Source of the DNA: Rhodococcus sp. SBT000017
GTDB taxonomy: Bacteria > Actinomycetota > Actinomycetes > Mycobacteriales > Mycobacteriaceae
Direction of reading: 5' to 3'
Assembly (NCBI RefSeq): GCF_003688915.1
Contig: NZ_REFU01000001.1
Coordinates: forward strand, 4,400,693-4,464,692
Length of the DNA stretch: 64,000 nt
The notes below the pieces were generated by a model. That model saw only the letters and a list, made by a program, of their open reading frames with translations, had not been told where the DNA came from and did no database searches. The first letter of the stretch is position 1. Each line of letters opens with the position of its first letter. Position numbers and translations under genes: made by a program. Positions 1 to 8,742 of the stretch are shown here, one piece after another.

Positions 1-864
<864 letters not shown>

Positions 865-902
865 CCGACTGCGTCGTCGGCGCAGCGTCGCCTGTGGTGC
901 TG

Positions 903-1156
903 CGCATCTCGCAAACGCGCGCGCATTCGTGAAACGCGCGCGGAGTAGTGGTGACACGAGGGCGATTCCGCGCGCATCTGGCAAACGCGCGCGCGTTTGC
1001 GACCGCATGCCGCCCGCTCGACCCGCATGCCGCCCGTTCGACCGCTGCGTCGCCGCATCCGGCAAACGCGCGCGCATTCGTGATACGCGCGCGAAATAGT
1101 GGCGAATACGAGGACCATTCCGCGCGCACCTGGCAAACGCGCGCGCGTTTGCGACC
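903..1156. repeat. Imperfect tandem repeat with perfect 20-bp GC palindromes
   Basis: This stretch, between thiG and the ABC exporter, has no credible gene. Two imperfect copies of a unit of about 100 bp lie 151-152 bp apart (about 903-1004 and 1054-1156). Each starts with gcaaacgcgcgcgcattcgt (911 and 1062), contains a 'cgcgcgg/gaa(a)tagtgg' segment, and ends in the perfect palindrome gcaaacgcgcgcgcgtttgc (981-1000 and 1133-1152). The palindromes can form strong hairpins and may end thiG transcription. Between copies, 'acccgcatgccgcccg' is itself nearly duplicated. Whether this is a genome-wide element is not visible here. Confidence 0.75.
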
Positions 1157-1302
1157 GCGCCTAGTTGGCCACCGGCGCGCCTAAGTGACCGCTCGCCGCC
1201 CCTGCGACCGACTGTCTCAGGGTGTGTGTCATCCGAAAGGATGATGGAGAAGGCGACTGTGGGTCGATGTGCGGGCGCTGTCGATGGGGGACAGTTGTAC
1301 CC

Positions 1303-2265
1303 ATGATCGAAGTGACAGGACTGACCAAGCAATACGGCGCGGTGACGGCGGTCGACAACCTCACCTTCACCATCAAACCCGGCATCGTGACCGGCTTCCT
1401 GGGCCCCAACGGCGCAGGCAAGTCGACCACGATGCGGATGATCCTCGGCCTCGACCGCCCCACCAAGGGCACGGCGACCATCGAGGGCAAGAGCTACAGC
1501 CATCTCAAGCAGCCACTGCGTACCGTCGGCGCTTTGCTCGACGCCAAGTGGGTTCATCCGAACCGTTCGGCGCGTGCACATCTCGAGTGGATGGCGGCCT
1601 CCAACGGCATTCCGAAGTCGCGCGTCGACGAGGTGCTGCGTCTGGTGGGCCTGTCCGAGGTGGCCAAGAAGAATGCCGGTGGCTTCTCTCTCGGTATGTC
1701 GCAGCGGCTCGGCCTCGCCGGCGCGTTGCTCGGCGACCCCAAGGTGTTGCTGTTCGACGAGCCGGTCAACGGACTCGATCCCGAGGGCATCGTCTGGATC
1801 CGAAAGTTCATGCAGCGCTTGGCAGCCGAGGGCCGCACAGTGCTGGTCTCGAGCCACCTGCTCTCGGAGATGGCGCAGACCGCGGAACACCTCATCGTCA
1901 TCGGACGCGGCAAACTGATCTCCGATTCCTCGGTGCAGGAATTCATCGACCATGCCTCCGAGGCATCGGTGCGCGTTCGCAGCCCGCAACTCGACGGTCT
2001 GCGCCAGGCGTTGACCACCGCCGGACTCACCGTGCGCGAGCCGGACAAGACCGATGAACTTCAGCCCTCGCTCGTGGTGCTGAACTCGACCACCGACGCG
2101 ATCGGCGACATCGCCGGTCGATCCGGAATCACCCTGCACGAGTTGGCCTCTCAGCGAGGCTCGCTTGAGGAAGCATTCATGAAACTCACCGGAGACACAG
2201 TGCAATACCACGGCGCGGGAGCCGAAAACCCCAACACTCAGCAAGCGATGGGCGGTTCACTCTGA
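1303..2265 (+). CDS. ABC transporter ATP-binding protein
   Basis: This 320-residue ATPase is of the exporter/antibiotic-resistance (ABC-2 partner, DrrA-like) type. It shows Walker A GPNGAGKST at residues 34-42, the signature SLGMSQR near 129-135, Walker B VLLFDE near 148-153, and the switch histidine in SSHLL. The C-terminal 100 residues resemble the extension seen in ABC-2 ATPases. ATG 1303 is preferred because the region upstream (starting at 1222) is not conserved-looking. The stop overlaps the next gene's start by one base (TGATG), so the two subunits are translationally coupled. The substrate cannot be told; a lipid, drug or peptide is possible. Confidence 0.92.
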   Translation: MIEVTGLTKQYGAVTAVDNLTFTIKPGIVTGFLGPNGAGKSTTMRMILGLDRPTKGTATIEGKSYSHLKQPLRTVGALLDAKWVHPNRSARAHLEWMAASNGIPKSRVDEVLRLVGLSEVAKKNAGGFSLGMSQRLGLAGALLGDPKVLLFDEPVNGLDPEGIVWIRKFMQRLAAEGRTVLVSSHLLSEMAQTAEHLIVIGRGKLISDSSVQEFIDHASEASVRVRSPQLDGLRQALTTAGLTVREPDKTDELQPSLVVLNSTTDAIGDIAGRSGITLHELASQRGSLEEAFMKLTGDTVQYHGAGAENPNTQQAMGGSL

Positions 2266-3035
2266 TGGGCGTCTTGGCAGCAGAAAGAATCAAGTTCACC
2301 TCGACCAAGTCGCCGTGGTGGTGCAGCGCTATAGTGGTGGTGTTCGGCCTCGGTTTCGGAGCCATCCTCGGGTGGGCGGCCAAGACCGCCATCGGACCCG
2401 ATGCGCCGGAAGGCCTGCCTCCGACGACTGCCTACGACGTCGTCGCCAGCGGTGTGGGCGGGCTGGGCATCATGGTGCTGATGATTCTGGCGGCACTGAC
2501 CGTCACCAGCGAATACCGGTTCGGTCTGATCCGTACGACGTTCCAGTCGGTCACCAATCGGGCTTCGGTCCTCGGTGCGAAGGCTCTCATCGTCGGTGTG
2601 TACGGCGCGGTGCTGTCTCTCATCCTGGCGTTCGGTGCGCTGTTCCTGGCGAAGTCGATTGCAGGCGAGGAGGCCGGGGCGCTCCTCGGCTTCGATGTGG
2701 ACGGTACGTGGCGTGTCGTCTACGGCGCGGCGATCCTGGCGTTCGTACAGATCGTTCTGGCAGTAGCAGTGGGTGCGCTCATTCGGCAGTCCGCCGGTGC
2801 CATCGCCGTGTTGCTGCTGTGGCCGCTGCTCATCGAGAACGTGATCGGCCTCATCCCGAAGGTGGGCGAGAAGATCCAGCCGTTCATGCCGTTCCTCAAT
2901 GCCAATCACTTCCTCGGCTCCAGCGGCGGAATCGACTTCCATTGGGGTCCGATCGGTAGCCTGATCTACTTCGTCGTCTTCACCGCGGTGATCTTCGGGG
3001 CAGCCGTGTTCGTCGTCAATCGTCGGGACGCCTGA
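2265..3035 (+). CDS. ABC-2 type transporter permease
   Basis: This 256-residue integral membrane protein has about six hydrophobic segments: near residues 21-40, 60-80, 105-128, 150-170, 172-192 and 230-250. That is the usual topology of ABC-2 permeases. The conserved motif TSEYRFGLIRTTFQ after the second segment is typical of this family. It overlaps the ATPase gene by one base and forms the membrane half of the same transporter. It is probably an exporter, since no solute-binding protein is present. The substrate is unknown. Confidence 0.9.
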   Translation: MGVLAAERIKFTSTKSPWWCSAIVVVFGLGFGAILGWAAKTAIGPDAPEGLPPTTAYDVVASGVGGLGIMVLMILAALTVTSEYRFGLIRTTFQSVTNRASVLGAKALIVGVYGAVLSLILAFGALFLAKSIAGEEAGALLGFDVDGTWRVVYGAAILAFVQIVLAVAVGALIRQSAGAIAVLLLWPLLIENVIGLIPKVGEKIQPFMPFLNANHFLGSSGGIDFHWGPIGSLIYFVVFTAVIFGAAVFVVNRRDA

Positions 3036-3048
3036 CGCTGCTCGCCGG

Positions 3049-3054
3049 TAGGGT
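3049..3054 (+). promoter_or_regulatory. -10 element of leaderless lpqL-like gene
   Basis: TAGGGT ends 7 bases before the ATG at 3062. This spacing puts transcription start at or next to the start codon, as in leaderless actinobacterial genes. It decides in favour of ATG 3062 over the GTG at 3053. Confidence 0.55.
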
Positions 3055-3061
3055 GTCCGCT

Positions 3062-4519
3062 ATGCGGATTTCCTTGCTTGCAGGTAGCGCTGTCACTGTC
3101 TTGATTCTGGCCGGTTGCTCGTCCACCTCGGACGAGGAACCGGCCAGAGTTTTCGCGACACCCGACGGGCCGGGGCTCTCTGCCGCGGTCACCGAGGAGG
3201 CGTTGGTGGGGCACCTCGAACAATTGGAAGCCATCGCCGCCGAGAACGACGGAAACCGCGCGGCCGGCACCGCCGGTTACGACGCGAGTGTCGATTATGT
3301 TGTCTCGCAACTCGAATCGGCCGGGTTCGAGGTCACCACCCCGGAATTCGAGTTCGAGACCTTCGAGGCGCAGACCCAAACTCTCTCGCTGGCGGGCACC
3401 GAGATCCCGGTGTTCGCGCTCAGTTACTCGCCGACCACCACAGCCGAGGGGATCACCGCACGCGTCGTCGGCGCTCCGGCCGGCGCAGACGGCTGCGAGG
3501 CAGCCGATTACACCGGCCTCGACCTGGCCGGAGCCGTCGCGGTCGTGCCGCGCGGAGTGTGCCCGTTCGGTGTGAAGCAAACCGTCGCAGCAGAACTGGG
3601 TGCGGCCGCCGCGATCATCGTCAACAATGAACCGGGACCGCTCGATTCGGGCACGCTCGGCGACGCCGACACCGCCCGGATTCCGACCGGCGGTGTCAGC
3701 CAGGAGGACGGCGCGGCCGTTCTGGCCGCACCCGAGGTGACGCTGACACTCGTCACCGAAACCGAAACGACCAACAGTCGCAACATCATTGCGCAGACCA
3801 CCACCGGTTCCACCGAGAACGTGGTGGTCACCGGTGCGCATCTCGACAGCGTCCCCGAAGGCCCCGGCATCAACGACAACGGAACCGGCACGGCGGCAGT
3901 CCTCGAGACCGCACTCCAGATGGGCAGTGCCCCAGAGGTCACCAACGCGGTGCGTTTCGCGTTCTGGGGTGCCGAGGAGAACGGACTCGTCGGCTCGACC
4001 AAGTACGTCGAGGGCCTGTCCGACCAGGACAAGCGAAACATCTCGCTGTACTTGAACTTCGACATGATCGGCTCGAACAACGCCGGCTACCTCGCCTACG
4101 ACGGAGACGACTCCGACCAGGTGGGTGAGCCCGCCGGACCGGCCGGATCCGACGCCATCGAGCGCACTTTCGTCGAGCGACTGGCAGAGGAGGGCGTAGC
4201 CGTCGACGGGACCGATTTCGACGGTCGCTCGGACTACGGCCCGTTCATCGAGGTCGGCATCCCCGCCGGTGGCGTGTTCAGCGGAGCGGACGACACCAAG
4301 ACCGCAGCGCAGGCCGAGAAGTGGGGCGGCACCGCGGATCAGACCTTCGACGAGAACTATCACACCGACCAGGACACCCTGGCGAACGTCGACCGCGCCG
4401 CACTGGCGAAGAACGGTGCGGCCGTGGCCTACGGCATCGGTGTCTACGCGCAGTCGGTCGAGGGCCCCAACGGGGTTCCGGTGGGTGCCGAGCGCGAGGC
4501 CGCGCGCGCCGAAGGGTGA
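3062..4519 (+). CDS. lpqL: LpqL-like secreted lipoprotein aminopeptidase (M28)
   Basis: This is a 485-residue zinc aminopeptidase anchored to the cell membrane. The N-terminus is a lipoprotein signal with lipobox LAGC. A protease-associated (PA) domain follows at about residues 120-230, then the M28 catalytic domain. Zinc and catalytic motifs are visible: GAHLDSV, GINDNGTGTAA, WGAEENGLVGS, LNFDMIGS and NYHTDQDTL, matching Streptomyces aminopeptidase and M. tuberculosis LpqL. The start at ATG 3062 is supported by a leaderless -10 box. The position after thiS-thiG is the same as in mycobacteria. The likely role is trimming N-terminal residues from extracellular peptides; physiological substrates are not known. 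Confidence 0.9.
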   Translation: MRISLLAGSAVTVLILAGCSSTSDEEPARVFATPDGPGLSAAVTEEALVGHLEQLEAIAAENDGNRAAGTAGYDASVDYVVSQLESAGFEVTTPEFEFETFEAQTQTLSLAGTEIPVFALSYSPTTTAEGITARVVGAPAGADGCEAADYTGLDLAGAVAVVPRGVCPFGVKQTVAAELGAAAAIIVNNEPGPLDSGTLGDADTARIPTGGVSQEDGAAVLAAPEVTLTLVTETETTNSRNIIAQTTTGSTENVVVTGAHLDSVPEGPGINDNGTGTAAVLETALQMGSAPEVTNAVRFAFWGAEENGLVGSTKYVEGLSDQDKRNISLYLNFDMIGSNNAGYLAYDGDDSDQVGEPAGPAGSDAIERTFVERLAEEGVAVDGTDFDGRSDYGPFIEVGIPAGGVFSGADDTKTAAQAEKWGGTADQTFDENYHTDQDTLANVDRAALAKNGAAVAYGIGVYAQSVEGPNGVPVGAEREAARAEG

Positions 4520-4531
4520 GGGAAAGTATGT

Positions 4532-4549
4532 GTAACCGTGGGTTACGCT
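4532..4549 (+). promoter_or_regulatory. Palindrome and -10 box before cyclase gene
   Basis: GTAACC-GTG-GGTTAC (4532-4546) is a perfect 6-bp inverted repeat with a 3-base spacer. Its right arm overlaps TACGCT (4544-4549), a -10-like hexamer ending 7 bases before the GTG start at 4557. A repressor bound here would sit directly on a leaderless promoter. Confidence 0.5.
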
Positions 4550-4556
4550 CGATGCT

Positions 4557-5378
4557 GTGAACGCAGTCGTCTCCTCGGTCGTGGAGTGGGTCCGCACCAC
4601 CAACCGAGCGCCCGCGGTGGTCGGGGCGGTTCGACGGGTGCGCCGCGCACTACCGGGTGACCCCACGTTCGGCGATCCTCTCTCGATCGACGGTCCGGGC
4701 AGAGCCCTGGCCGTCGCCCGCGTCGCCGACAGGTTCTTGGCTGCGAACGGACTCGACGACGAACCCGGCGCGTCCCGCGAAGTGGGCCTCGGGGCGTTGC
4801 AGCTGTGGCAGGCGATCCTCGAACGCGCAGGCCGTGGCCGCGGCGAGCACGACGTCACCATCGTGTTCACGGACCTCGTCGGCTTCTCGTCCTGGTCGCT
4901 GCGGGCCGGCGACACCGCCACCCTGACGCTGCTGCGCAAGGTCTCCAAAGCCGTCGAACCCGAGGTCGCATTCCGCGGTGGCCACGTCGTCAAGAGGTTG
5001 GGCGACGGCATCATGGCGGTGTTCGCCGATGCGGGCAAAGCCGTCGACGCGGTCTTCGCGGCCCGCGAGGCCCTGAAGGGCGTCGACGTCGACGGCTACA
5101 CCCCGACGATGCGCGTCGGCATCCACACCGGCAGCCCGCGTCAGGTGGGATCGGACTGGCTGGGCGTCGACGTCACCGTCGCCGCGCGGGTCATGCAGAC
5201 CGGCGGCAACGGCAACGTCATGATCTCCGCGTCGGCCCTGGAGGCGGTCCCGCCGGAGGTGCTCGACGCCTTACGCGTGGTCTCCAAGCCCTATCGCCGC
5301 AGCTTCTTCGCTCCGAAGATCAAGGGCGCACCCGACGACCTACGCATCCTCCGACTCGTGCAGTCGCCACAACGGTGA
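4557..5378 (+). CDS. Class III adenylate/guanylate cyclase
   Basis: This 273-residue protein has an N-terminal alpha-helical region of about 95 residues and a C-terminal class III cyclase catalytic domain (about 98-235). Metal-binding aspartates are in VTIVFTDLVGFS and KRLGDGIMAVF. The transition-state arginine lies in VTVAARV, but the usual asparagine of the N-x-A-A-R motif is replaced by Thr. It would make cAMP (or cGMP) in the cytoplasm; no membrane segment is seen. The GTG start has a leaderless promoter. Its last 39 bases overlap the convergent thiD. CRP-like boxes at 6423 and 6920 are possible downstream targets of its product. Nucleotide specificity is uncertain. Confidence 0.87.
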   Translation: MNAVVSSVVEWVRTTNRAPAVVGAVRRVRRALPGDPTFGDPLSIDGPGRALAVARVADRFLAANGLDDEPGASREVGLGALQLWQAILERAGRGRGEHDVTIVFTDLVGFSSWSLRAGDTATLTLLRKVSKAVEPEVAFRGGHVVKRLGDGIMAVFADAGKAVDAVFAAREALKGVDVDGYTPTMRVGIHTGSPRQVGSDWLGVDVTVAARVMQTGGNGNVMISASALEAVPPEVLDALRVVSKPYRRSFFAPKIKGAPDDLRILRLVQSPQR

Positions 5379-6194
5379 CACCGGTCCGTGGCCTGCGCCC
5401 AGATCGTAGGACGCGGCCAGGCAGCGGGTGACCCACTCCTTGCCGAACGCCACCGCGTCGGGCATGGAGTATCCGTGCGCGAGGGCCGAGGCGATCGATG
5501 CGGCGAGGGTGTCGCCGCCGCCGTGATCGTTGCCGGTGTCGATGCGCTCGCTGGTGAACTCGAGGAACGTGTCGCCGTCGAACAGCAGGTCGGTGCTGTG
5601 CGTGGACGTCCGCAGGTGACCGCCCTTGACCAGGGCCCACTGCGCGCCCAATCCGTGTAGGGCCTCGGCGGCGCGGTGTGCGCTGGAATCGTCGACCACA
5701 TCGATTCCGGTGATCAGCCGAACCTCGTCGAGGTTGGGAGTCACCAGCGAGGCGATGGGAAACAGGGTGTGGCGGATGGCGTCGAGGGCTTCGGCGTGCA
5801 GCAGTGGATCGCCGTGCATCGACGCGCACACCGGATCGACGACCAGGGGAACCGGCTGATCTCGGCCGATGCCGACTTCGGTGCAGACGGCCGTGACCGC
5901 TTCGATGATGGCGGTGGAGGCCAACATTCCAGTCTTCGCTGCGCCGACGCCGATGTCGGAGACGACGGAGCGAACCTGTGCGGCGACGACGTCCGGCGGA
6001 ATCTCGTGGAAGCCCGTCACGCCGACGGTGTTCTGGACCGTGACCGCAGCGACGGCAACGCAGGCGTGGACGCCGAGCAGTGCCATCGTTCGGCTGTCCG
6101 CTTGGATTCCGGCACCGCCGCCGGAGTCGGTTCCGGCGATGGTCAGCGCGCGGACAGGAGTCTCGCCGTTGGGCGTGAGCGGTAGGAACTTCAC
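5340..6194 (-). CDS. thiD: Hydroxymethylpyrimidine (phosphate) kinase ThiD
   Basis: ThiD phosphorylates HMP and HMP-phosphate in the pyrimidine branch of thiamine synthesis. The 284-residue protein opens with ALTIAGTDSGGGAGIQADSRT, typical of ThiD. It has KTGMLAS, VVDPVCASMHGDPLL and the anion-hole region HGGGDTLAASIASALAHG. The catalytic position carries Asp, as in other ribokinase-family members, where the E. coli enzyme has Cys. The C-terminal 20 codons or so are shared with the convergent cyclase gene. It is unlinked in transcription from thiS-thiG, but lies in the same thiamine neighbourhood as in mycobacteria (Rv0422c). Confidence 0.95.
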   Translation of the reverse strand: MKFLPLTPNGETPVRALTIAGTDSGGGAGIQADSRTMALLGVHACVAVAAVTVQNTVGVTGFHEIPPDVVAAQVRSVVSDIGVGAAKTGMLASTAIIEAVTAVCTEVGIGRDQPVPLVVDPVCASMHGDPLLHAEALDAIRHTLFPIASLVTPNLDEVRLITGIDVVDDSSAHRAAEALHGLGAQWALVKGGHLRTSTHSTDLLFDGDTFLEFTSERIDTGNDHGGGDTLAASIASALAHGYSMPDAVAFGKEWVTRCLAASYDLGAGHGPVSPLWRLHESEDA

Positions 6195-6422
6195 GAGAGA
6201 TGACAGTACCGGCGGGCGGGGAGTCGGCGGTCTCGGCAGGCGAATCGGATTGCCGAGTACGTGGCGAATTCATGGGCCGACCTTGAATGTTGTTGTATCA
6301 CAACGCCGAACAGGGTCGCTTATGATCCGTACCAGCATTCGTGCCGTGTTGGATGGACAAACCTACGCAACCGAAGGTTTGTTGGTAGAAAAGGTGACAG
6401 AGCCCCCGTGCGCATGTTTAAT

Positions 6423-6438
6423 AGTGGTGCACGTCACA
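6423..6438. promoter_or_regulatory. Possible CRP/GlxR-like box
   Basis: AGTGGTGCACGTCACA resembles the CRP/GlxR consensus TGTGA-N6-TCACA with a strong right half and a degenerate left half. It is 48 bases upstream of the first GNAT-like gene. It is weak on its own and reported mainly because a better site lies at the paralogous gene. Confidence 0.3.
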
Positions 6439-6486
6439 GAAGATTTCATTCGTTCATCACTCCACACACAGCGAAGGAGGCGTCCC

Positions 6487-6813
6487 ATGCTGGCAAGTTC
6501 TCCTAGCGCTGATGTCTCGATCAACAAAGACCAGAACCGGTTCGAGCTTCGACTGAACGGTGATCTCGTCGGGATCGTCGGCTTCTACGAGGTCGAGGGG
6601 AACGGCAAGCGTGCGACGCGTACCCATGTCGTGTCCTTCATGCACACGGTCGTGACCGAGGATTTCGGTCATCAGGGTCTGGCCGGCATTCTGGTGCGCC
6701 GCGCGCTCGACAGTGCTCGGTCCTACGGCTGGAAGGTCAAGCCGGTCTGCACCTACGTGCAGCGCTTCGCCGCGGCCAATCCCGAGTACAACGACATGCT
6801 CGTCGCGCTCTGA
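6487..6813 (+). CDS. Small GNAT-like acetyltransferase (copy 1)
   Basis: This 108-residue protein belongs to the short YjdJ/COG2388-type N-acetyltransferases. It begins with a beta-hairpin (NRFELRLNGDLVGIVGFY), then FMHTVVTEDFGHQGLAGILVRRALD, which carries the acetyl-CoA-binding helix, and ends in VKPVCTYVQRFAAANPEY. ATG 6487 has a strong Shine-Dalgarno, gaaggagg, 6 bases upstream. The 290 bases upstream hold no gene and are comparatively AT-rich, so they are probably regulatory. A paralog lies immediately downstream. The acceptor substrate is unknown. Confidence 0.85.
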   Translation: MLASSPSADVSINKDQNRFELRLNGDLVGIVGFYEVEGNGKRATRTHVVSFMHTVVTEDFGHQGLAGILVRRALDSARSYGWKVKPVCTYVQRFAAANPEYNDMLVAL

Positions 6814-6898
6814 CGTCTGGCTGTCGATCGGTTACGGTAGGGGCCGGTCACATTAAGGGCACGACTCGGCGACGATCGATGCACTTACTTCGCGTCAC

Positions 6899-7279
6899 AT
6901 GGACAACACTGGTCTCATCAGTGACATGAGTCACATACTTCCACGGCGGGTTCACGGGCCGGCTCCGGTCGACCGACCCGCCGTTCGTATCGAGGACGAC
7001 GTCGATCACAACAGGTTCGATCTCTTCGTCGACGACGAACTCGTCGGCATTCTCGGGTATCGCTTCGGTGAGGGCGACGACGGCGGCGGCGGCCCGGTCG
7101 TCGCGCTCATGCACACCGTCGTCAAGGAGGAGTACGGCGACCGTGGGTGGGCGGGCGTGCTGGTCCGAGCGTCGCTGAACACCGCTCGAGATCGGCAGTG
7201 GCGCATCGTTCCGATCTGCACCTACGTCCGGCGGTATCTGGCGCAGCATGATGAATTCCTGGATCTGATCGCCGAATAG
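6899..7279 (+). CDS. Small GNAT-like acetyltransferase (copy 2)
   Basis: This paralog of the preceding gene is 126 residues from ATG 6899. It shares NRFDLFVDDELVGILGY, LMHTVVKEEYGDRGWAGVLV and VPICTYVRRYL. The first 30 residues are not shared, and a CRP-like palindrome (6920-6935) overlaps them. The true start may therefore lie later, for example at ATG 6926 or a downstream GTG. Tandem duplication followed by divergence is the simplest history. It probably binds acetyl-CoA; the acceptor is unknown. Confidence 0.8.
   Translation: MDNTGLISDMSHILPRRVHGPAPVDRPAVRIEDDVDHNRFDLFVDDELVGILGYRFGEGDDGGGGPVVALMHTVVKEEYGDRGWAGVLVRASLNTARDRQWRIVPICTYVRRYLAQHDEFLDLIAE
6920..6935. promoter_or_regulatory. 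CRP/GlxR-like palindrome
   Basis: AGTGACATGAGTCACA fits TGTGANNTANNTCACA at all but the first base and one central base. It overlaps the presumed N-terminus of the second GNAT-like gene, which either makes this a chance match or means the start is misplaced upstream. Confidence 0.45.
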
Positions 7280-7293
7280 AGAGCAGTGCTCTT
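7279..7293. promoter_or_regulatory. Palindrome GAGAGC-N3-GCTCTT (site 1)
   Basis: GAGAGCAGTGCTCTT overlaps the stop codon of the second GNAT-like gene. It matches a second palindrome 52 bases downstream (7331). Together they look like a pair of operators in front of the membrane protein gene; site 1 could also be a short terminator stem, since TTGTTTT follows. Confidence 0.4.
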
Positions 7294-7330
7294 GTTTTAT
7301 CGGCGCATCGATTGAATACTGCTTCCTGTA

Positions 7331-7345
7331 GAGAGCGCCGCTCTC
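7331..7345. promoter_or_regulatory. Palindrome GAGAGC-N3-GCTCTC (site 2)
   Basis: GAGAGCGCCGCTCTC is a perfect 6-bp inverted repeat ending 19 bases before the ATG at 7365, directly before the Shine-Dalgarno. It has the same arms as the site at 7279. Confidence 0.45.
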
Positions 7346-7364
7346 GAAAGGATGGCCTTCCCCG

Positions 7365-7961
7365 ATGCGTGTAGCCCTGTATCTGTTCGTCGGAGTCATG
7401 TTCGCCGCATATCCCGCACTGCGCCCCTACTCGGACGAGGTGGGCAGCGCGGGAGCCGACGCCTTCGCATCCTCGAACTGGGTGCTCTCTCACACCTTCG
7501 CCATGCTCGGCTTCGTCGCGCTCGGGCTGACCGTGCTCTACGGCGGTCGACGGTCAGATCTTGCGGTGGTGACCACCTGGATCGGCGTCGGCTTGGTGCT
7601 GCCGTACTACGGCGCGGAAACCTTCGCGCTGCATGTCCTGGGTGTCGATGCCGTACGCAACGCGAACCCGGGCCTGATCGATCTGGCCGACCCGATTCGG
7701 TACTCGCTCGTGCAGTCCGTCATGTTCGGGCTCGGACTCGTGCTGATCGCCGTCGGGCTGGTGGTCTTCGCTCTACGCAACCGCTACGCCGCGGTGCTCG
7801 CTGCAGGGTTCGTGCTCATTCTTCCGCAGTTCTACACCCCGCCGGCCGTGCGGATTGCGCACGGAGTGCTGATCGCCGTCGGGGCGATTCTTGCCGCGAG
7901 GGCAGCGGCGAACAGGTCGGTGGACTCTGCTCAGCCGATCTCCACGATCACCGGAGCGTGA
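7365..7961 (+). CDS. Hypothetical multi-pass membrane protein
   Basis: This 198-residue protein has about six hydrophobic segments: residues 3-18, 42-60, 65-85, 108-130, 135-155 and 160-178. No catalytic motif is recognised. ATG 7365 follows the ribosome-binding sequence gaaagga. It ends convergently 31 bases short of (but inside the reverse-strand span of) the xthA 3' end, so the last codons overlap the exonuclease gene. Two GAGAGC palindromes upstream suggest dedicated regulation. The function is unknown. Confidence 0.75.
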   Translation: MRVALYLFVGVMFAAYPALRPYSDEVGSAGADAFASSNWVLSHTFAMLGFVALGLTVLYGGRRSDLAVVTTWIGVGLVLPYYGAETFALHVLGVDAVRNANPGLIDLADPIRYSLVQSVMFGLGLVLIAVGLVVFALRNRYAAVLAAGFVLILPQFYTPPAVRIAHGVLIAVGAILAARAAANRSVDSAQPISTITGA

Positions 7962-8731
7962 TCGCTGGCCCCCTTGCCCTTGCGTTCTTCGCGGTCGATC
8001 GACGCACCGGTCACCCGAGCCGCCAGGGCCGGGGAGGTCAACGCCATGTCGATGCGCAGACCCTGCTTCTTGGGGAACCGCAACTGCGTGTAGTCCCAGT
8101 AGGTGTACGTCCTGGGCTCGGGGGTGAACTGCCGCGTCACCTCGGTGAAGCCGGCGTCGCCGAACGCGGTGAAGGCATCACGCTCGGCCTGGGAGGTGTG
8201 GGTCTTGCCCTCGAACAGTGCGGGATCCCAGACGTCGTCGTCGGTGGGTGCGATGTTCCAGTCGCCCACGAGCGCGATCTGCGCCTGCGGATCCGCTGCC
8301 ACCCACGCCTGCGCGTCGGCCTTCAGCGCAGCGAGCCACTCGAGCTTGTAGGTGTAGTGCGGATCGGCGAGTTCGCGGCCGTTCGGCACGTACAGGCTCC
8401 AGACGCGAACCCCGTCGCACGTGGCACCGATGGCGCGGGCCTCCTGAGCGGGATCGACCTCGGGATCCTTGCTGAACCCGGGCTGATCCTCGAACCCGAC
8501 CTGCACGTCGTCCAGGCCGACGCGAGACGCGATCGCGACGCCGTTCCACTGGCTCAGCCCGACGTGGGCGACCTCGTACCCGATGTCGGTGAACCGCTGA
8601 TACGGAAACTGTGCGTCCTTGCACTTGGTTTCCTGCATCGCCAGAACATCGACATCGGATCGCTGCAACCAATCGACGATTCGATCCTGACGAGAGCGGA
8701 CGGAGTTCACATTCCAAGTAGCCAAGCGCAC
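7931..8731 (-). CDS. xthA: Exodeoxyribonuclease III
   Basis: XthA is an AP endonuclease and 3'-5' exonuclease of base-excision repair. The 266-residue protein has the family motifs in order: LATWNVNSVRSR, LAMQETKCKD, YVPNGRE, LVGDWNIAPTDDDVWDP, LRIDMALTS and KGKGASDHAPVIVEI, where the last carries the catalytic His. The GTG start at 8731 places the first motif at residue 2. It is separated by 11 bases from the upstream acetyltransferase gene, forming a def-GNAT-xthA operon as in M. tuberculosis Rv0429c-0427c. Confidence 0.95.
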   Translation of the reverse strand: MRLATWNVNSVRSRQDRIVDWLQRSDVDVLAMQETKCKDAQFPYQRFTDIGYEVAHVGLSQWNGVAIASRVGLDDVQVGFEDQPGFSKDPEVDPAQEARAIGATCDGVRVWSLYVPNGRELADPHYTYKLEWLAALKADAQAWVAADPQAQIALVGDWNIAPTDDDVWDPALFEGKTHTSQAERDAFTAFGDAGFTEVTRQFTPEPRTYTYWDYTQLRFPKKQGLRIDMALTSPALAARVTGASIDREERKGKGASDHAPVIVEIG

Positions 8732-8742
8732 GGGAACGAACC

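Noticed and set aside
903..1156. CRISPR array at the GC-rich repeats
   Set aside because: Only two imperfect copies with a 150-bp period, palindromic GC content and no regular spacers or cas genes.
1222..1302. N-terminal extension of the ABC ATPase starting at 1222
   Set aside because: The extra 27 codons (Cys/Gly/Arg rich) precede the normal family start MIEVTGLTKQYG and have no ribosome-binding site.
2966..5038. 690-codon minus-strand frame opposite the M28 peptidase and cyclase
   Set aside because: Both plus-strand genes have convincing catalytic motifs; the antisense product has none.
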